Positions 1 to 8,416 of a stretch of 64,000 nucleotides of DNA are shown in pieces. The stretch's first letter is position 1, and each line of letters opens with the position of its first letter. The notes below the pieces were generated by a model that saw only the letters and a program-made list of their open reading frames with translations, ran no database searches and was not told where the DNA came from. A program made the translations under genes and the position numbers. The stretch comes from RYN-230 sp963834705 (GTDB lineage Bacteria > Actinomycetota > Actinomycetes > Streptosporangiales > Streptosporangiaceae): the NCBI GenBank assembly GCA_963834705.1, contig CAWICV010000006.1:345743-409742 (forward strand), written 5' to 3'.

Positions 1-1
1 G

Positions 2-73
2 TTCTGCGGCACGGCCTGCGCGAACCGGACCAACGTGGCCGCCTACCGCACCCGCCACGCCATCCGCCGCTAG
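2..73 (+). CDS. CGNR zinc-finger protein, C-terminal fragment (5' truncated by window edge)
   Basis: The first 23 codons in frame 2 end at TAG (71-73). They read as the tail of a CGNR zinc finger: FCGTACANRTNVAAYR resembles the family consensus WCSMxxCGNRxKxxxYRxR, with two cysteines four residues apart and the conserved NR and YR pairs. Family members (with an ABATE-type N-terminal domain) are presumed actinobacterial transcription regulators. Only the DNA-binding tail lies in the window, so the call rests on this short motif. Confidence 0.6.
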   Translation, partial: FCGTACANRTNVAAYRTRHAIRR

Positions 74-88
74 CCGGATCAGGCCAGT

Positions 89-144
89 GCTGATGATCAA
101 ACGTTTGGTGTCGCTGGGGCAGCAGTAATCGTTTGATCATCAGC
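89..144. repeat. Perfect 15-bp inverted repeat, 26-nt spacer
   Basis: Arms at 89-103 (GCTGATGATCAAACG) and 130-144 are exact reverse complements, each with an internal TGATCA palindrome. It sits 16 bp after the CGNR stop and about 100 bp before the carboxypeptidase start. There is no T-run after the right arm, so it could be a factor-dependent terminator or a double operator. It is AT-rich against its surroundings. Confidence 0.6.
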
Positions 145-245
145 CTGGACGCACGGCCTGGGACGAGATCGCTTTGGGTTCCGCTTGCCGTCGCGGAGGG
201 TTGCTGTCAGGCTGCAGGTGGTTGTCACTGAGCGACGGGAGTGTC

Positions 246-1109
246 ATGCCCCTGCCTGCCCGCCTGAGCGCCCTGGTCGCAACCCTGGGGCTGGCCCTGG
301 CCTCGCTGACCGCGGCGGCCCCGGCCGACGCGGCCGCGCACTACCCGGGCGGCGTGCTGGCCAAGGGGGCCGCACTGGAAGACGCCAGCACCGGCACGAT
401 GCTGTGGAGCCGCCAGCTCAACACCGAGCGCCCGATGGCCAGCATCACCAAGGTGATGACCGCGCTGCTGGTGCTGCAGGGCGGCGACCTGACCCAGCGG
501 ATCAAGGTGCCCGCCGGGGTGGTCGGCTACGTGACGAAGTACGACGCCAGCAACGCCGGGCTGTACCCGGGCGACTGGCTGACCGCCCGGGAACTGCTGG
601 CGGCCCTGCTGCTGCCGTCGGGCGCTGATGCCGCCTACACGCTGGCCAAGGCCTATGGCCCCGGGCTGGCCAAGTTCATCGCCAAGATGAACACCGAGGC
701 AACGGCGCTCGGCATGACACACACGCACTTCGCCAACTTCGACGGGCTGCCCTACCCCACCGAGTACACCACCTACTCCACGCCCGCCGACCTGATCACC
801 CTCGGGGTGGCGGCGATGAAGTACCAGGCGGTCCGCAACCTTGTGGACCAGCGCAGCTACCAGCTGGCTGGAAACGTACGGCACCACGCCTACAAATGGC
901 GGAACACCAACACGCTGCTGACGAGCTACCCGGGCGCGATCGGTATCAAGACCGGCAACACGCTGGGCGCCGGATACTGCCTGCTGTTCGCCGCACAACG
1001 CCACGGGGTGCTGCTGATCGGCGTCGTGCTGCACAGCTCCCGCAGCGTGGATACGGCCGCCTTCGCCGACGCCACCAGGGTCCTCAACTGGGGTTTTCGG
1101 CATACCTGA
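246..1109 (+). CDS. Secreted D-alanyl-D-alanine carboxypeptidase (peptidase S11, low-molecular-weight PBP)
   Basis: This is a serine DD-peptidase that would trim the terminal D-Ala of peptidoglycan stem peptides outside the membrane. The SxxK nucleophile motif is SITK (about residue 67 from the ATG). The second motif reads SGAD where SGN is usual, and KTGNT forms the third. The ATG at 246 is preceded by GGGAG (237-241) and opens a clear Sec signal peptide (MPLPARLSALVATLGLALAS, cleaved near ADAAA). The frame is open back to a TTG at 174, but that start would put a long polar stretch before the signal peptide. At 287 aa it lacks the C-terminal extension and amphipathic anchor of PBP5, so it may be released. 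The next gene encodes an MreB-like protein, so both may serve cell-wall growth. Confidence 0.85.
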   Translation: MPLPARLSALVATLGLALASLTAAAPADAAAHYPGGVLAKGAALEDASTGTMLWSRQLNTERPMASITKVMTALLVLQGGDLTQRIKVPAGVVGYVTKYDASNAGLYPGDWLTARELLAALLLPSGADAAYTLAKAYGPGLAKFIAKMNTEATALGMTHTHFANFDGLPYPTEYTTYSTPADLITLGVAAMKYQAVRNLVDQRSYQLAGNVRHHAYKWRNTNTLLTSYPGAIGIKTGNTLGAGYCLLFAAQRHGVLLIGVVLHSSRSVDTAAFADATRVLNWGFRHT

Positions 1110-1209
1110 ACCCGGCGAGTCGGCCGCCATCTCACCCGCAGGTGGCCAGGGGCCACAATACTGGGGGAAACTAGCGGTTTCTTCTGGCTTTCCGGGCAAG
1201 GGCGGATCC

Positions 1210-2196
1210 ATGCGGTTGCGGTCTGGGGTAGCGATTGACCTGGGCACGGTCAACACATTGGTCAGCGTGGCCGGCCGCGGCCTCATCATTGATGAACCGT
1301 CGGCCATCGCGATCGACCGGGCCAATGGGCGCGTCGCGGCCGTCGGCCTGGCCGCGGACGCGCTGGCCGGCAAGGAGCCGCAGAACGTCGAGGTGGTCCA
1401 TCCGCTGCGCAACGGGGTGGTCGCCGACCTGCAGGCGGCCTCGGCCATGCTGCAGGGCTTCCTGCGCCGGGCCAAGGTGCGCCGCGGGCTGCTGCGCACG
1501 TCGGCGGTGATCTGCGTGCCCGGCGGCGCCACCTGGGTGGAACGCCGGTCGCTGGTGGCCGCGCTGGGCGGGGTCCGGCCGCGGTGCACGGTCCAGCTGG
1601 TCGACGAGCCGGTGGCGGCGGCCGCGGGCGCCGGGTTCGACCTGGCCGCCGGGGCCGGCGTATTCATCGTGGACGTGGGCGGCGGGACCACCGAGGCGGC
1701 GGTGGTGGCAGGCGGCCAGATCGTCCGGGCCGAGTCGCTGCGGATGGGCGGCAACGCGATGGACGACGCCATCGTGGCCGCCGTCAAGGCCGAACTGGGG
1801 CTGCTGCTGGGCCGCAACGCGGCGCGCAGCCTGAAGACCACGCTCGGCATCGCCGAGGACGGCACCGGGTGGATGGAAGCGGTCGGGGTGGACGCCGCGC
1901 GGCGCACGCCCCGGGTCGAGCACATACCGGGCCGCCTGGTGGCCCGGGCGCTGGAGCACATCGTCACCGCGATGGTGGACTGCGTGCACGAGATGCTCTC
2001 CGACATCCCGCCGAACCTGGCCGAGGACGTGGTGCGCGGCAAGATCAGGCTGGCCGGCGGCGGCGCGCTGCTGCCCGGGCTGGCCAGCCGGATCGAGGCG
2101 GCCACCGACATCCCGGTCGTGGTGGTGGACGATCCGCTGCGCTGCGTGGTCCGCGGCGCGGCGGAGATCCTGGAACACGGCGACGGCCTGGACTGA
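1210..2196 (+). CDS. MreB/Mbl-like actin-family protein
   Basis: The 328-aa protein has the actin/Hsp70 nucleotide-binding fold of MreB. The phosphate-1 loop is DLGTVNT (residues 10-16), phosphate-2 is VDVGGGTTE and the adenosine motif is LAGGGALLPGL. The N-terminus MRLRSGVAIDLG is short, as in MreB. Several residues conserved in canonical MreB are replaced, for example EPSAIAIDR where VVAI usually follows, so it is more likely a divergent extra paralog than the main mre-operon MreB. No mreC or mreD follows. It would polymerise under the membrane and guide cell-wall or spore-wall synthesis. ATG 1210 has only a weak ribosome site (AAGGGCGG). Confidence 0.8.
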   Translation: MRLRSGVAIDLGTVNTLVSVAGRGLIIDEPSAIAIDRANGRVAAVGLAADALAGKEPQNVEVVHPLRNGVVADLQAASAMLQGFLRRAKVRRGLLRTSAVICVPGGATWVERRSLVAALGGVRPRCTVQLVDEPVAAAAGAGFDLAAGAGVFIVDVGGGTTEAAVVAGGQIVRAESLRMGGNAMDDAIVAAVKAELGLLLGRNAARSLKTTLGIAEDGTGWMEAVGVDAARRTPRVEHIPGRLVARALEHIVTAMVDCVHEMLSDIPPNLAEDVVRGKIRLAGGGALLPGLASRIEAATDIPVVVVDDPLRCVVRGAAEILEHGDGLD

Positions 2197-2221
2197 GCCG
2201 GGCTAAGCCAAGCCAGGCCGG

Positions 2222-2248
2222 GCGGGGCCAGCCGGCTGCTGGCCCCGC
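2222..2248 (+). terminator. Strong hairpin after the MreB-like gene
   Basis: A perfect 11-bp stem (2222-2232 with 2238-2248, GCGGGGCCAGC) and a 5-nt loop lie 26 bp after the mreB-like stop. There is no U-tract, which is usual for actinobacterial terminators. Confidence 0.6.
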
Positions 2249-2310
2249 GTGCCCAGGTCAGGATGCACTGACCACGCTGCTGACCGCGGCCGGCCCCTAC
2301 GCTGTCGACC

Positions 2311-3672
2311 GTGGATCTTGCTCACTGGCTCGGCGAGGCGGTATGCGCCATCGATGACTGGTCGGACAGCTTCGGCTCATTCCAGCCGCACCCGTCGCTG
2401 CGGGTCAGCGATGAGCGGTTCGCCGCGGCGTTCGGTGAGCTCACCGGGCGGCTGACGGACAACTACCCGTTCTTCCACCCGCGGTACGCGGGCCAGATGC
2501 TGAAGCCGCCGCACCCGGCCGCGGTGGCCGGTTACCTGACCGCGATGCTGATCAACCCGAACAACCACGCGCTGGACGGCGGCCCGGCCACGGCACGGAT
2601 GGAACGGGAGGTGACCGCCCAGCTGGCCACCATGTTCGGGCTGGACAGCCACCTGGGCCACCTGACCACCAGCGGCACCATGGCCAACCTGGAAGCACTG
2701 TTCGTGGCCCGGGAACTGCACCCGGGCCGGGGCGTCGCGTTCAGCGCCGACGCGCACTACACGCACAGCCGGATGTGCCACCTGCTGGGCATCGAGGGAT
2801 ACCCGGTACGCACCGACGCACGGGGCCGGATGGACCTGGACGCGCTGGAGGACCTGCTGCGCACCGGCCGGGCCGGCACCGTGGTGCTCACCGCGGGCAG
2901 CACCGGGCTGGGCGCGGTGGACCCGATCGACGCGGTCCTGCCGCTGCGCGACCGGTACCAGGTCCGGATCCACGTGGATGCCGCCTACGGCGGCTTCTTC
3001 ACCCTGCTGGCCGGGGCGGACGGCCGGGCCGGGCTGCCCGCGGCGCCGTGGCGGGCCATCGCCCAGTGCGACTCGGTGGTGGTCGACCCGCACAAGCACG
3101 GGCTGCAGCCCTACGGCTGCGGCGCGGTGCTGTTCCGCGACCCCAGCGTGGGGCGGTTCTACCTGCACGACTCCCCGTACACCTACTTCACCTCCGACGA
3201 GCTGCACCTGGGCGAGATCAGCCTGGAGTGCTCCCGGGCCGGGGCGGCGGCCGCGGCCCTGTGGCTCACGTTCCGGCTGCTGCCGCCGACCCCGGACGGG
3301 CTCGGCCGGGTCCTGGCGGCGGGCCGCCGGGCCGCGCTGGACTGGGCGGCGCTGCTCGCCGAGTCGGCGGTGCTGGACCTCTACCAGGCACCCGAGCTGG
3401 ACATCGTGAGCTACTTCCCGGTCACCGAGCCGGCCACGCTGGGGCACATCGACCAGGCCTCGGCGCGCATCCTGCAGGCGGGCATGGCCGGCCCGGACCC
3501 GGTCTTCGTCAGCACGCTGCGGGCCGACGCGGTGGCGTTCGGCGCCCGCCACCCCGCGATCACCGCGGACGCGGCCGGGGCCCGCATCCTGCGCAGCGTG
3601 CTGATGAAACCGGAGTCCGAGCACTACGTGCCGCAGCTGCACACCAGGCTCGAGGAGCTGGCCCGCGGCTGA
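2311..3672 (+). CDS. PLP-dependent group II decarboxylase family protein
   Basis: This is a fold-type I PLP enzyme of 453 aa from GTG 2311. Visible motifs are TTSGTMANLEAL (phosphate-binding region), HVDAAYGGFF (the Asp that pairs with the PLP pyridine nitrogen) and VVVDPHKHGLQPYGCG (the Schiff-base lysine). Relatives decarboxylate tyrosine, tryptophan, glutamate or 2,4-diaminobutyrate. The HKHG(L)QPYGCG form is seen in actinobacterial proteins annotated as aminotransferase class V or amino-acid decarboxylase, so the substrate is left open. It is cytoplasmic with no signal peptide. It stands alone, with a hairpin on either side. Confidence 0.8.
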   Translation: MDLAHWLGEAVCAIDDWSDSFGSFQPHPSLRVSDERFAAAFGELTGRLTDNYPFFHPRYAGQMLKPPHPAAVAGYLTAMLINPNNHALDGGPATARMEREVTAQLATMFGLDSHLGHLTTSGTMANLEALFVARELHPGRGVAFSADAHYTHSRMCHLLGIEGYPVRTDARGRMDLDALEDLLRTGRAGTVVLTAGSTGLGAVDPIDAVLPLRDRYQVRIHVDAAYGGFFTLLAGADGRAGLPAAPWRAIAQCDSVVVDPHKHGLQPYGCGAVLFRDPSVGRFYLHDSPYTYFTSDELHLGEISLECSRAGAAAAALWLTFRLLPPTPDGLGRVLAAGRRAALDWAALLAESAVLDLYQAPELDIVSYFPVTEPATLGHIDQASARILQAGMAGPDPVFVSTLRADAVAFGARHPAITADAAGARILRSVLMKPESEHYVPQLHTRLEELARG

Positions 3673-3681
3673 CGGCCAGCC

Positions 3682-3730
3682 GCCCAGCCAGCGGCCGGCC
3701 AGCGGCCTGGCCAGCCGCCGGCGGCTGGGC
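3682..3730 (+). terminator. GC-rich hairpin after the decarboxylase gene
   Basis: Outer arms GCCCAGCC (3682-3689) and GGCTGGGC (3723-3730) enclose further GGCC-rich self-complementary sequence. It sits 10 bp past the stop codon. Confidence 0.45.
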
Positions 3731-3813
3731 AGCATGGCACGGCAGTGGGCAGGCACTGGCGTTCGGTAAGAGGGTGTTGTGCGGGGCGGCGCGCGGGTTT
3801 AGCATCCTGGGCA

Positions 3814-3827
3814 TCGAAGCGCTTCGA
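3814..3827. promoter_or_regulatory. LacI-family operator (14-bp perfect palindrome)
   Basis: TCGAAGCGCTTCGA is a perfect palindrome centred on the CG step typical of LacI/GalR operators. It lies 10 bp upstream of the lacI-type start and would allow autoregulation. The same GAAGCGCTTC core recurs at 4970-4979 before the GH31 gene. Confidence 0.8.
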
Positions 3828-3837
3828 AACCACGGAC

Positions 3838-4925
3838 GTGGTCTTGGTCAAGATCTCTGACGTCGCACGGCACGCGGACGTCTCGCCAAGCACCGTGTCC
3901 TACGTGCTCAGCGGCAAGCGCTCGATCTCGGAGCAGACCCGGCGCCGGGTGCTGGCCAGCATCGCCACCCTCGGCTACCGCCCGCACGCGGGCGCCGCGC
4001 GCTGGCCAGCAGCCGGTCCAACGTGATCGCGCTGGTCGTCCCGCTGCGCTCCGGCATCTACGTGCCGGTGCTGATGCAGTTCGTGGTCTCGGTGGTGACC
4101 ACGGCCCGCGGCCACGACCACGACGTGCTGCTGCTCACCCAGGACGAGGGGGTCGAGGGCCTGCAGCGGGTGTCCGGCTCCGCCCTGGTGGACGCGATCA
4201 TCGTGATGGACGTGGAGACCTGGGACACCCGGCTGCCGGTGCTCCGCTCGCTGCGGCTGCCCGCGGTGCTGATCGGGCTGCCCGCCGACTCGGCCGACCT
4301 GACCTGCATCGACCTGGATTTCGAGGCGGCCGGGAAGGCCTCGGCACAGCACCTGGCCGAGGTGGGCTGCCGGGAGGTGGCGCTGATCGGCGCGCCGCCC
4401 GAGGTGTACCAGCGGGGCACCAGTTTCGCCCAGCGCACCCAGGCCGGCTTCGAGCGGGCCGCCCGCGGCCACGGCCTGCGCCCGGTCACCTGGCCATGCG
4501 ACCCGGCGCCCGGCGCGGTCCGGGCCACCGTGCGCAAGCTGCTGCAGCAGCGGCCCGGCCTGGACGGCGTGGTGGTGCACAACGAGTCCGCGCTGGCCCC
4601 GCTGCTGGACAGCCTGCGGGCCGCGGGCTGGCGGATCGGCGACGACCTGTCCGTCCTCGCCATCTGCCCGGATGACCTGGCCGAACAGGCAACTCCCTCG
4701 CTCACCTCGATCGCCATCCCGGCCGGCGAGGTCGGCGCCCGGGCGGTCGCGCTGCTGATGGCCAAGCTGGCCGGGGAGCCGGTGCCGCGGGCCACCCTGC
4801 TGCCGCCGCGGCTGACCGTACGGGCCAGCACCGTACCGGCCAGCACCGTACCGGCCAGCACCGTACCGGCCCGGGCCGTACGGGCCAGCACCCGTGGCGC
4901 CCGCACCCCAGAACCGGGCCGCTAA
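3838..4925 (+). CDS. LacI-family transcriptional repressor (one apparent frameshift)
   Basis: The DNA-binding head starts at GTG 3838 or TTG 3844 (VKISDVARHADVSPSTVSYV, then LSGKRSISEQTRRRVLASI), a textbook LacI helix-turn-helix and hinge. The frame breaks near 4003: GCC GCG CGC TGG replaces the expected GCC CGC GCG CTG GCC, a loss of one C. The sugar-binding domain then continues from about 4023 (NVIALVVPLRSGIYVPV) to the end. The periplasmic-binding-like core includes GCREVALIGAP and the dimerisation tail. The C-terminus carries a degenerate VPAST pentapeptide repeat. Operators at 3814 and 4968 imply it controls itself and the adjoining GH31 gene. The expected inducer would be an alpha-glycoside or xylo-oligosaccharide, by inference from the neighbour. 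Confidence 0.85.
4817..4891 (+). repeat. 15-bp tandem repeat, five units, in the LacI C-terminus
   Basis: Five consecutive 15-bp units beginning CGTAC (CGTACCGGCCAGCAC type) start at 4817, 4832, 4847, 4862 and 4877. Units 2 and 3 are identical and the fourth is the most divergent. In frame they encode the pentapeptides VRAST, VPAST, VPAST, VPARA and VRAST, an unstructured extension beyond the normal LacI fold. Confidence 0.85.
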
Positions 4926-4967
4926 CTACCTGCCAGAGGCCGGAGGCCGCCATGCACAGCGCCAGTG

Positions 4968-4981
4968 TTGAAGCGCTTCGA
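4968..4981. promoter_or_regulatory. LacI-family operator upstream of the GH31 gene
   Basis: TTGAAGCGCTTCGA has the same 10-bp core as the site at 3814-3827, with one flanking mismatch. It lies 50 bp before the GH31 start, a position suited to repression. Confidence 0.75.
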
Positions 4982-5031
4982 CAATCCTCTGGCTCAGCAC
5001 CCGGTCACCTACCGAAAGGCAGATCCGCTCG

Positions 5032-7468
5032 ATGAAGTTCAGTGACGGTTTCTGGCTGATGCAGGCCGGTGTGCACGCCAGCCACCCGGCCGAGGTCCTC
5101 GACGCCACGGCCGGCCCGGGCTCGCTGCTGGTCTACGCGCCGACGAGACGCATCCGGCACCGGGGCGACCTGCTCACCGGCCCCGCCGTCACGCTGTCCC
5201 TCACCGCGCCCATGCCCGACGTCATCGGCGTGGAGATCATCCACTTCGCGGGCGGCACCCCGCGGCAGCCGCAGTTCCAGTTGCTGCCCGGCGCGGCGGG
5301 CGAGACGGCCGAGCCCACCACCCGCTGCGACGAGCAGGCGGCCACGTTCACCTCGGGCGCGCTGTCCGCGGTGATCAGCCGGGACGGCCCGTGGTCGGTG
5401 GACTTCACGGCCGGCGGCCAGCGGCTGACCGGCAGCCCAGCCAAGGGCACCGCGCTGATCGGCACCGACGAGGGCCGCCACTTCATCCGCGAACAGCTTG
5501 ACCTGGGTGTGCACGACTTCGTCTACGGGCTCGGCGAGCGCTTCGGCGCCGCTGGTGAAGAACGGCCAGTCGGTGGACATCTGGAACGCGGACGGCGGCA
5601 CCGTCCAGCGAGCAGGCGTACAAGAACGTGCCGTTCTACCTGACCAACGCGCGGCTACGGGGTGTTCGTGAACGACCCGGGCCGGGTGTCCTTCGAGGTC
5701 GGCCTCGGAGGCCGTCTCCGCGGGTGCAGTTCAGCGTGCGAGGGCGAGGCGCTGCGAGTACTTCGTGATCTACGGCCCGACGCCCAAGGAGATCCTGCGC
5801 AAGTACACCGCGCTGACCGGCCGCCCGGCGCGGCTGCCCGCCTGGTCGTTCGGGCTGTGGCTGTCCACGTCGTTCACCACCTCCTACGACGAGGCGACGG
5901 TCGACGCAGCTTCATCGACGGGATGGCCGAGCGGGACCTGCCGCTGCAGCGTGTTCCACTTCGACTACGTTCTGGATGCGCGAGTTCAACTGGTGCGACT
6001 TCGAGTGGGACTCCGCGCGACGTTCCCCGACCCGCGCGGCGATGCTGGCCCGGCTGCAAGGCGCGCGGGCTGCAGCATCTGCGTCTGGATCAACCCGTAC
6101 ATCGCGCAGCGGTCGCCGCTGTTCGCGCGAGGGCGCAGGCCAAGGGCTACCTGCTGCAGCGGCCCGGCGGCGACGTGTGGCAGTGGGACCGCTGGCAGGC
6201 CGGGCATGGCGGTGGTCGACTTCACCAATCCCGAGGCGCCGCGACTGGTACGCGGGCAAGCTGCAGCGCGCTGCTGGACGCGGGGGTCGACTGCTTCAAG
6301 ACCGACTTCGGCGAGCGCATCCCGATCGACGTCGTCTACGCCGACGGCTCCGACCCGGAGCGGATGCACAACTACTACACCTAGCTGCTACAACCGGACC
6401 GTCTTCGAGCTGCTGCGCAAGCAGCGCGGCGAGGGCGAGGCGATGCGTCTTCGCCCGCTCGGCGACGGCCGGGTCACAGCAGTTCCCGGTGCACTGGGGC
6501 GGCGACTGCGAGTCGACGTTCGAGGCGATGGCCGAGAACCTGCGCGGCGGGCTGTCGCTGGGCATGTCGGGCTTCGGCTACTGGAGCCACGACATCGGCG
6601 GCTTCGAGGGCACCCCGGACCCGGCCCTGTTCAAGCGGTGGATCGCGTTCGGCCTGCTGTCCTCGCACAGCCGCCTGCACGGCAACGACGTCGTACCGGG
6701 TGCCGTGGCTGCTCGACGAGGAAGCGGTGCGACGTGCTGCGCATGTTCACCAAGCTCAAGGCGCGGCTGATGCCGTACCTGTACCGCGCCGCGCGTGCAG
6801 GCGCACGACCGAGGGCGTGCCGGTGATGCGCGCCATGGTGCTGGAGTTCCCCGACGATCCGGCGTGCACGCACCTGGAACGCCAGTACATGCTCGGTGAC
6901 GATCTGCTGGTGGCGCCGGTGTTCACGGGCGGACGGCGATGTCGACTACTACGTGCCGGACGGCACCTGGACGCACGTGCTGACCGGCGAGTCGAGGTGA
7001 CCGGGCCGCGCTGGCACCGGGAGCAGCACGGCGTTCATGAGCGTCCCGCTGCTGGCCCGGCCGGGCGCGGTGATCCCGGTCGGCGCGGTCGAGGACCGGC
7101 CCGACTACGACTACGCCGACGGCGTCACGCTGCACGTGTACCAGCTGGCCGACGGAGCCAGCCGGACCACCCGGATCCCGGTCGCCGACCCGCGGCATGA
7201 GCCGCTGGCGTTCACCGTGTCCCGCACCGGGCCGGTCATCAAGGTGGCCGCGGCCGGCGGGGTGATGCCGGGCCGCTGGCAGGTGCTGCTGGCCGGCATC
7301 CATGCCGTCGGGCCGGTGACCGGCGGGACGGCCACCGCGCACCCGCACGGCACCTTGATTTCAACCACGGGGATCTCAACCACGGGGATCTCAACCACGG
7401 GGATCTCAACCACGGGGATTTCTAGCGACGCCGGGCTGGAGATCACGCTGGCCGTGGCGGCCCGGTAG
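5032..7468 (+). pseudogene. GH31 alpha-xylosidase (YicI-like), many apparent frameshifts
   Basis: When frames are joined this is a near full-length YicI-type alpha-xylosidase. The N-terminal beta-sandwich runs to YGLGERFG. The catalytic barrel contains GLWLSTSF, MREFNWCDFEWD, the nucleophile in KTDFGER (about 6300), the acid/base region HWGGDCEST (about 6495), GFGYWSHDIGGFEG and HSRLHG. The C-terminal beta domains reach SVPLLARPGAVIPVGAVEDRPDY-type sequence. It would release alpha-linked xylose from xyloglucan oligosaccharides in the cytosol. About two dozen one-base insertions interrupt it between 5551 and 7033, and a TAG lies at 6382-6384 where CAG is expected. Because the insertions fall at codon boundaries and the protein sequence between them is pristine, I suspect a sequence artefact. 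The last residues are an ISTTG repeat. ATG 5032 follows AAAGGC (weak site). Confidence 0.8.
7361..7420 (+). repeat. 15-bp tandem repeat, four units, at the GH31 3' end
   Basis: The unit TCAACCACGGGGATC starts at 7361, 7376, 7391 and 7406 (the last ends in T). Three units are identical. In frame it encodes ISTTG repeated, just before the stop region of the GH31 gene. It is much lower in GC than its surroundings. Confidence 0.9.
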
Positions 7469-7544
7469 AGCGCGGATACCCCCACCCCGCTGTGCAGCGC
7501 CCGGCCCGGGCTGAAAGGCTGGAATCCCGTGCGAGGAGGTTTCT

Positions 7545-8414
7545 ATGGCGAGCCAACCGACGGCCGACGCGGCTGGGACCATCGACATCGGCGGCGACCT
7601 GACCGTCAACCGGATGGGCTTCGGCGCGATGCGGATCACCGGCCCTGGCATCTGGGGTGAGCCCACCGACCGCGAGCAGGCCAGGGCAGCGCTGCGCAAG
7701 GCCGTCGAGCTGGGGGTCAACTTCATCGACACGGCCGACTCCTACGGCCCGGAGGTCAGCGAGATCCTCATCGCGGAGACGCTGTACCCCTACCCGGACG
7801 GCCTGGTCATCGCGACCAAGGGCGGCCTGGTCCGGCCCGGCCCGGGGCAGTGGCCCGCGGACGGGCGCCCGGAGCACCTGCGTGAGGTCTGCGAGGGCAG
7901 CCTGCGCCGGCTCCGGCTGGAGCAGATCCCGCTGTACCAGTTCCACCGGCCCGACCCGCAGGTGCCGATCGCCGACTCGATCGGCGCGCTGGCCGAGCTG
8001 AAGGCCGAGGGGAAGATCCGGCATATCGGGATCTCCAATGTGCGCGAAGACCAGCTCCGCGAAGCCGAGCGGATCGCCCCGATGGTGTCCGTGCAGAACC
8101 GGTACAACGTCAACGACCGGGTCTCTGAGCCCATGGTCAACCTGTGCAGCCAGGAGGACCTGGCGTTCCTGCCGTGGGCACCGATCCAGGGCACCGAGCA
8201 GCTCGTGCCGGTAGTCACCGCGGCCGAGCGGCACGGGGTCAGCCAGCGGCAGGTCGCGCTGGCCTGGCTGCTGGCCCGGTCGCCGGTGATGCTGCCGATC
8301 CCCGGCTCCGGGTCGGCCGACCATGTGGCGCAGAACATCGCGGCGGCCGGGCTGCAGCTCAGCAACGAGGAGTACAACGCGATCACCGACGTGGTGCAGG
8401 CCACCCAGAGCTGA
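7545..8414 (+). CDS. Aldo/keto reductase
   Basis: A 289-aa NADPH-dependent (beta/alpha)8 reductase. The catalytic tetrad is visible: Asp and Tyr in FIDTADSYG, Lys in VIATKGG and His in YQFHRPDP. The NADP-binding stretch is ARSPVMLPIPGSGS. ATG 7545 has a strong site (GAGGAGG). It follows the GH31 gene by 76 bp on the same strand and may share its transcript, reducing a released sugar or aldehyde. The family is too broad to assign a substrate. Its stop lies 2 bp from the stop of the convergent GH59 gene. Confidence 0.9.
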   Translation: MASQPTADAAGTIDIGGDLTVNRMGFGAMRITGPGIWGEPTDREQARAALRKAVELGVNFIDTADSYGPEVSEILIAETLYPYPDGLVIATKGGLVRPGPGQWPADGRPEHLREVCEGSLRRLRLEQIPLYQFHRPDPQVPIADSIGALAELKAEGKIRHIGISNVREDQLREAERIAPMVSVQNRYNVNDRVSEPMVNLCSQEDLAFLPWAPIQGTEQLVPVVTAAERHGVSQRQVALAWLLARSPVMLPIPGSGSADHVAQNIAAAGLQLSNEEYNAITDVVQATQS

Positions 8415-8416
8415 CC

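Noticed and set aside
225..2111. Long minus-strand open frame (628 codons) opposite the carboxypeptidase and MreB-like genes
   Set aside because: It is the antisense shadow of two clear plus-strand genes; composition is Ser/Pro/Ala/Arg rich with no domain.
4817..4891. Possible CRISPR-like array
   Set aside because: Units are contiguous 15-mers with no spacers and keep the reading frame of the LacI gene.
5551..7033. Programmed frameshifting or a true pseudogene as the reason for GH31 breaks
   Set aside because: Programmed shifts occur once at slippery sites, not two dozen times. Decay would also bring missense and in-phase changes, yet the protein motifs are pristine.
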